From assembly GCF_020400605.1 (NCBI RefSeq), contig NZ_JAINRD010000001.1, forward strand, positions 868,001-932,000: a stretch of 64,000 nucleotides of DNA, in the 5' to 3' direction. The stretch comes from Streptomyces aculeolatus. Its GTDB lineage: Bacteria > Actinomycetota > Actinomycetes > Streptomycetales > Streptomycetaceae. Position numbers and translations under genes: made by a program. This document shows, in pieces, positions 61,366-64,000 of the stretch. The notes below the pieces were generated by a model that saw only the letters and a list, made by a program, of their open reading frames with translations, had not been told where the DNA came from and searched no databases. Each line of letters starts with the position of its first letter. Positions within the stretch are counted from its first letter, which is position 1.

Positions 61366-61812
61366 ATGGTGCCCATGCCCATCAACGACATGCCGTGGTG
61401 GCGCTGGCGCGCCAATGTGCGCTCCGCGCTGCACATGCTCTCCGACCAGGATTTCCAGCGGGAGTACTGGGCGGCGGGGACGGCGGGGTACGGGGACGTC
61501 ACCGACGCCGTCTACCGCCTCGTCGAGGACACCTGGCTGGACAACTGGTCGGCGGAGAAGTACGTCGGGACGATCTTCCGCGACTCCCGCGAGGCCGCGC
61601 TCGTCGACGTCGCCGTGCTGCGCGTGCTGCGCATCATGCACCAGGTCGGCGCGGATTCGCCGGTCACCGCGTACATGGAGAACCACGCCTGGCCCGAGGC
61701 CGTGCGCGCGGCGCGGGAGGCGCACGTACGGCTCGCGGAGAACGACGGCGACGATCCCGACGCCCCGCCGCGCTCCCTGGAGGTGCTGGCGATCATGACG
61801 GGCGCCGCCTGA
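61366..61812 (+). CDS. SCO4402 family protein
   Basis: A 148-residue soluble helical protein beginning MVPMPINDMPWWRWRANVRS. Family-like segments are ALHMLSDQDFQREYWAAG, YRLVEDTWLDNWSAEKYVG and FRDSREAALVDVAVLRVLRI. It lies 21 bases upstream of purU, as the SCO4402/SCO4403 pair does in S. coelicolor as I recall it. The name is by family resemblance; the function is unknown. A second ATG nine bases downstream (61375) is equally possible. Confidence 0.75.
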   Translation: MVPMPINDMPWWRWRANVRSALHMLSDQDFQREYWAAGTAGYGDVTDAVYRLVEDTWLDNWSAEKYVGTIFRDSREAALVDVAVLRVLRIMHQVGADSPVTAYMENHAWPEAVRAAREAHVRLAENDGDDPDAPPRSLEVLAIMTGAA

Positions 61813-61833
61813 CGGGTGTGGGATCGTAGGCCC

Positions 61834-62682
61834 ATGAGCGAGTACGTACTGACGCTGTCCTGCCCGGACAAAAAGGGCATCGTGCATGCAGTCTCCAGTT
61901 ATCTCTTCATGACGGACTGCAACATCGAGGACAGCCAGCAGTACGGCGACCCCACCACCGGCCTGTTCTTCATGCGGGTGCACTTCTCCGCCGAGTCGCA
62001 GGCGAACGTCGAGAAGCTGCGGGCCAGCTTCGCGGCGGTGGCGGAGTCGTGGGCCATGGACTGGCAGATCCACGAGCGGGGCACCAAGATGCGGGTGCTC
62101 CTCATGGTCAGCAAGTTCGGGCACTGCCTCAACGACCTGCTGTTCCGCGCCCGCATCGGCGCGCTGCCGGTGGAGATCGCCGCCGTGGTCTCCAACCACA
62201 CCGACTTCGAGGAGCTGGCCGGCTCCTACGGCGTGCCGTTCCATCACCTGCCGGTCACCAAGGACACCAAGGCGGAGGCGGAGCAGCGGCTGCTGCAGCT
62301 GGTCCGGGCCGAGGACGTCGAGCTGGTGGTGCTCGCGCGCTACATGCAGGTGATCTCCGACGACCTGTGCAAGCAGATGGAGGGGCGGATCATCAACATC
62401 CACCACTCCTTCCTGCCGAGCTTCAAGGGCGCGAAGCCGTACCACCAGGCGCACGCCCGCGGGGTCAAGCTGATCGGCGCCACCGCGCACTACGTGACCG
62501 CGGATCTCGACGAGGGCCCGATCATCGAGCAGGAGGTCGAGCGCGTCGGGCACGAGGTGACGCCGGAGCAGCTGGTGGCGGTCGGCCGGGACGTGGAGTG
62601 CCAGGCGCTGGCGCGGGCGGTGAAGTGGCACAGCGAGCACAGGGTGCTGCTGAACGGCACGCGCACGGTGGTCTTCGCGTAG
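61834..62682 (+). CDS. purU: formyltetrahydrofolate deformylase
   Basis: A 282-residue enzyme that hydrolyses 10-formyltetrahydrofolate to tetrahydrofolate and formate, balancing one-carbon units and feeding formate to PurT-type purine synthesis. An N-terminal ACT domain (residues 5-80, YVLTLSCPDKKGIVHAVSSY) is followed by a formyltransferase-like catalytic domain. The catalytic residues are in place: Asn189 and His191 (INIHHSFLPSFKGAKPYHQA) and Asp226 (TADLDEGPIIEQ). The length matches the family. Start MSEYVL at 61834. Confidence 0.95.
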   Translation: MSEYVLTLSCPDKKGIVHAVSSYLFMTDCNIEDSQQYGDPTTGLFFMRVHFSAESQANVEKLRASFAAVAESWAMDWQIHERGTKMRVLLMVSKFGHCLNDLLFRARIGALPVEIAAVVSNHTDFEELAGSYGVPFHHLPVTKDTKAEAEQRLLQLVRAEDVELVVLARYMQVISDDLCKQMEGRIINIHHSFLPSFKGAKPYHQAHARGVKLIGATAHYVTADLDEGPIIEQEVERVGHEVTPEQLVAVGRDVECQALARAVKWHSEHRVLLNGTRTVVFA

Positions 62683-62716
62683 CCGCCGGCACGCCTCCGC
62701 CCCGCCGCCGCGGCTC

Positions 62717-63862
62717 CTACAGCCGCGACAGCGACGCCGTCGCGTACAGGAAGTCGTCCACCGCCTCGCGCTCCCCGTCGCGTCCCACCGCGGCCTCCTC
62801 CGGTGACACGTGCCCCGCCGCCAGCCGGCAGAACTCCAGGCCCTCCAGCGCCGCCGGCGAGTCCAGTGGCAGGTACCAGTTCCCGCCGCCCTTGCCCTCC
62901 ACCTCCAGGTGCAGCGTCCGGCCGGGCGCACCCGCCGCCACCAGCGTGCGCGGCGGTGCCGCGCGCCCCGAGCGGCGCCGGGCGGCCAGCGTCTGCGGCA
63001 GCAGCCGCGCCGCCAGGTCGATCATGAGGTGCATGTGCTCGGGAGTCGGCGGCACGTACGGGTAGTCCACGGCCTCCGCGATGTCCCAGGCGTGCATCCA
63101 GCACTCGAAGGCCCGGTCCAGGAAGGCGTCCCGCAGCGGCAGCGTGGCCCCGCCGCCGTACGGCACGAGCAGGTCGGCGACGCCGCCGCCGGCGAACCCC
63201 GCGGTCCTTATCAGCGCGTACGTCTGGGTCCGCCACTCGTCGCGCATCTTGCTCGCGTGCCTGCGCCGGAACTCCCGTGCGAGCGACTGCTGTTCGGCGT
63301 ACGACGACCCGGCCTCCCGCCACAGCGCCTCGGTGCGCCCGGCGGGGGAGGCGACGGTGCGCGGGTGGGTCTCGTCGGCGGGCGTGTCGGCGGCGAGCGG
63401 GTCGGGGAGGCCGAGCGCGAGGGCCAGCAGCCCGTCGACGGCCAGGAGGTGGCCGATGACCCCCGCCACCGACGTCTCGCGCACCGACGGCCGGTCGTCG
63501 TCGTACCACGCGAGCTGGACCGGAGCGCCCCAGTCCGCCTCGCCCATGTCGTCCAGCAGCGCGTCGAGCCGGGCGGCCTCCGCGTCGTACGGCACGGACC
63601 AGCGCGGCATCGGGATCCCCGGCATCCGCCGCGTGAGGCACAGCTCCAGGACCCCGCTGCGCAGGGCCGGGTCCATGTCGAGGTTGTCGTGCGGGTGCAG
63701 GAGGCGTACGGCATCGCGCAGCCGTAGTGCTTCGTCCGCGCAGGGCGCGCAGTCGGTCAAGTGCGCCTCCACGGCCGCGGTCTCCTCGGGGGCGCAGGCC
63801 GCCAGCGCCCACGCGCCGAGCAGGGACTTCAGCCGGCGGTGGTCGTAGGGCCCCATGATCAT
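62717..63862 (-). CDS. zf-HC2 anti-sigma-like / maleylpyruvate isomerase-fold protein
   Basis: A 381-residue two-domain protein. Residues about 10-50 form a zinc-binding anti-sigma domain (His34, Cys38 and Cys41 in AHLTDCAPCADE). Residues about 85-250 form an MDMPI/DinB-like domain (ETSVAGVIGHLLAVDGLLALALG; the histidine in CWMHAWDIAEAV). The C-terminal part is beta-rich (TLHLEVEGKGGGNWYLPLD). The ATG at 63862 overlaps the stop of the sigma factor gene (ATGA), so the protein is very probably the cognate anti-sigma factor. MDMPI domains are found in mycothiol-dependent enzymes, which hints at thiol or redox sensing; that is inference. Confidence 0.8.
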   Translation of the reverse strand: MIMGPYDHRRLKSLLGAWALAACAPEETAAVEAHLTDCAPCADEALRLRDAVRLLHPHDNLDMDPALRSGVLELCLTRRMPGIPMPRWSVPYDAEAARLDALLDDMGEADWGAPVQLAWYDDDRPSVRETSVAGVIGHLLAVDGLLALALGLPDPLAADTPADETHPRTVASPAGRTEALWREAGSSYAEQQSLAREFRRRHASKMRDEWRTQTYALIRTAGFAGGGVADLLVPYGGGATLPLRDAFLDRAFECWMHAWDIAEAVDYPYVPPTPEHMHLMIDLAARLLPQTLAARRRSGRAAPPRTLVAAGAPGRTLHLEVEGKGGGNWYLPLDSPAALEGLEFCRLAAGHVSPEEAAVGRDGEREAVDDFLYATASLSRL

Positions 63863-64000
63863 GAGGGCCGCCCGGCCTCGGTGTACGCGGTGGCCAGCAT
63901 CTGCAGCCCGAGGCGCAGCCGGCGGCGCGCCTCGTCGGCGGAGACGCCGAGTTCCGCGGCGGTCTGGCGGTAGTCGCGGCGTTTGAAGTACGCCAGCTCC
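63859..64000 (-). CDS. RNA polymerase sigma factor, C-terminal end (cut by the window)
   Basis: Only the last 46 residues are inside the window. They read ELAYFKRRDYRQTAAELGVS, then ADEARRRLRLGLQMLATAYT and a short end. This is the region 4.2 helix-turn-helix of a sigma factor, with the expected recognition helix around SADEARRRLRLGL. The stop TGA overlaps the start of the anti-sigma-like gene. The rest of the gene extends to the right of the window. Confidence 0.75.
   Translation of the reverse strand, partial: ELAYFKRRDYRQTAAELGVSADEARRRLRLGLQMLATAYTEAGRPS

Overview
The window comes from a very GC-rich actinomycete, almost certainly Streptomyces or a close relative. The signs are strong G/C bias at third codon positions, frequent GTG starts, tightly overlapping genes (ATGA, GTGA), a rare TTA codon, a DmdR/IdeR-type iron repressor, an NsdA-like TPR regulator, a zf-HC2 anti-sigma-like protein next to a sigma factor, and an EccC/WXG100 secretion locus. 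I see no tRNA, rRNA, CRISPR array, complete insertion sequence or antibiotic biosynthesis cluster.

Layout. 0.1-16.5 kb is mixed metabolism and transport: a DUF2530 membrane protein, a CtpE-like P-type ATPase whose stop codon lies at the edge of a 210-bp MITE-like element, ThpR, two Uma2 proteins, an aldo/keto reductase with a perfect upstream palindrome, a secreted beta-propeller-like protein, a TetR/DrrA/DrrB-type ABC exporter set, SerC, a secreted GH10-CBM2 xylanase and a fused FAD/Fe-S oxidoreductase. 16.6-25.7 kb is one co-directional catabolic operon (DinB-like protein, AtuA-like protein, acyl-CoA carboxylase beta and alpha chains, acyl-CoA dehydrogenase, enoyl-CoA hydratase, TetR). It fits the ATU/LIU type of branched acyl-CoA or acyclic terpenoid breakdown. 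25.7-32.0 kb holds a type-2 citrate synthase, PdxH, a small stand-alone transcript encoding a 12-residue peptide, a PAS protein, the DmdR1-like iron regulator and an alpha/beta hydrolase with a TTA codon.

32.0-41.8 kb is a type VII secretion-like locus: a 1637-residue EccC with an EssC-like FHA N-terminus, two small WXG100-type proteins, a separate three-gene cassette with a membrane WXG protein, and two paralogous proteins of unknown function placed on either side. EccB, EccD, EccE and MycP are absent from the window. 41.8-45.3 kb encodes two coupled membrane proteins of an unrecognised family. 45.7-52.7 kb is a complete-looking Gram-positive Tad (Flp pilus) operon without a prepilin peptidase. 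It is followed by a small unknown protein, a secreted SH3-like protein and a 1020-residue membrane LysM/winged-helix/BTAD protein.

57.2-64 kb returns to ordinary regulation and metabolism: a short primase/polymerase-like protein, the NsdA-like regulator, a disordered membrane protein with repeated TQ-[LR]-x-PP motifs, an SCO4402-family protein, PurU, a zf-HC2/maleylpyruvate-isomerase-like protein and the 3' end of a sigma factor gene. The flanking genes look like core Streptomyces chromosome, so the 32-57 kb secretion and pilus block may be a discrete module set between core genes. That last point is inference.
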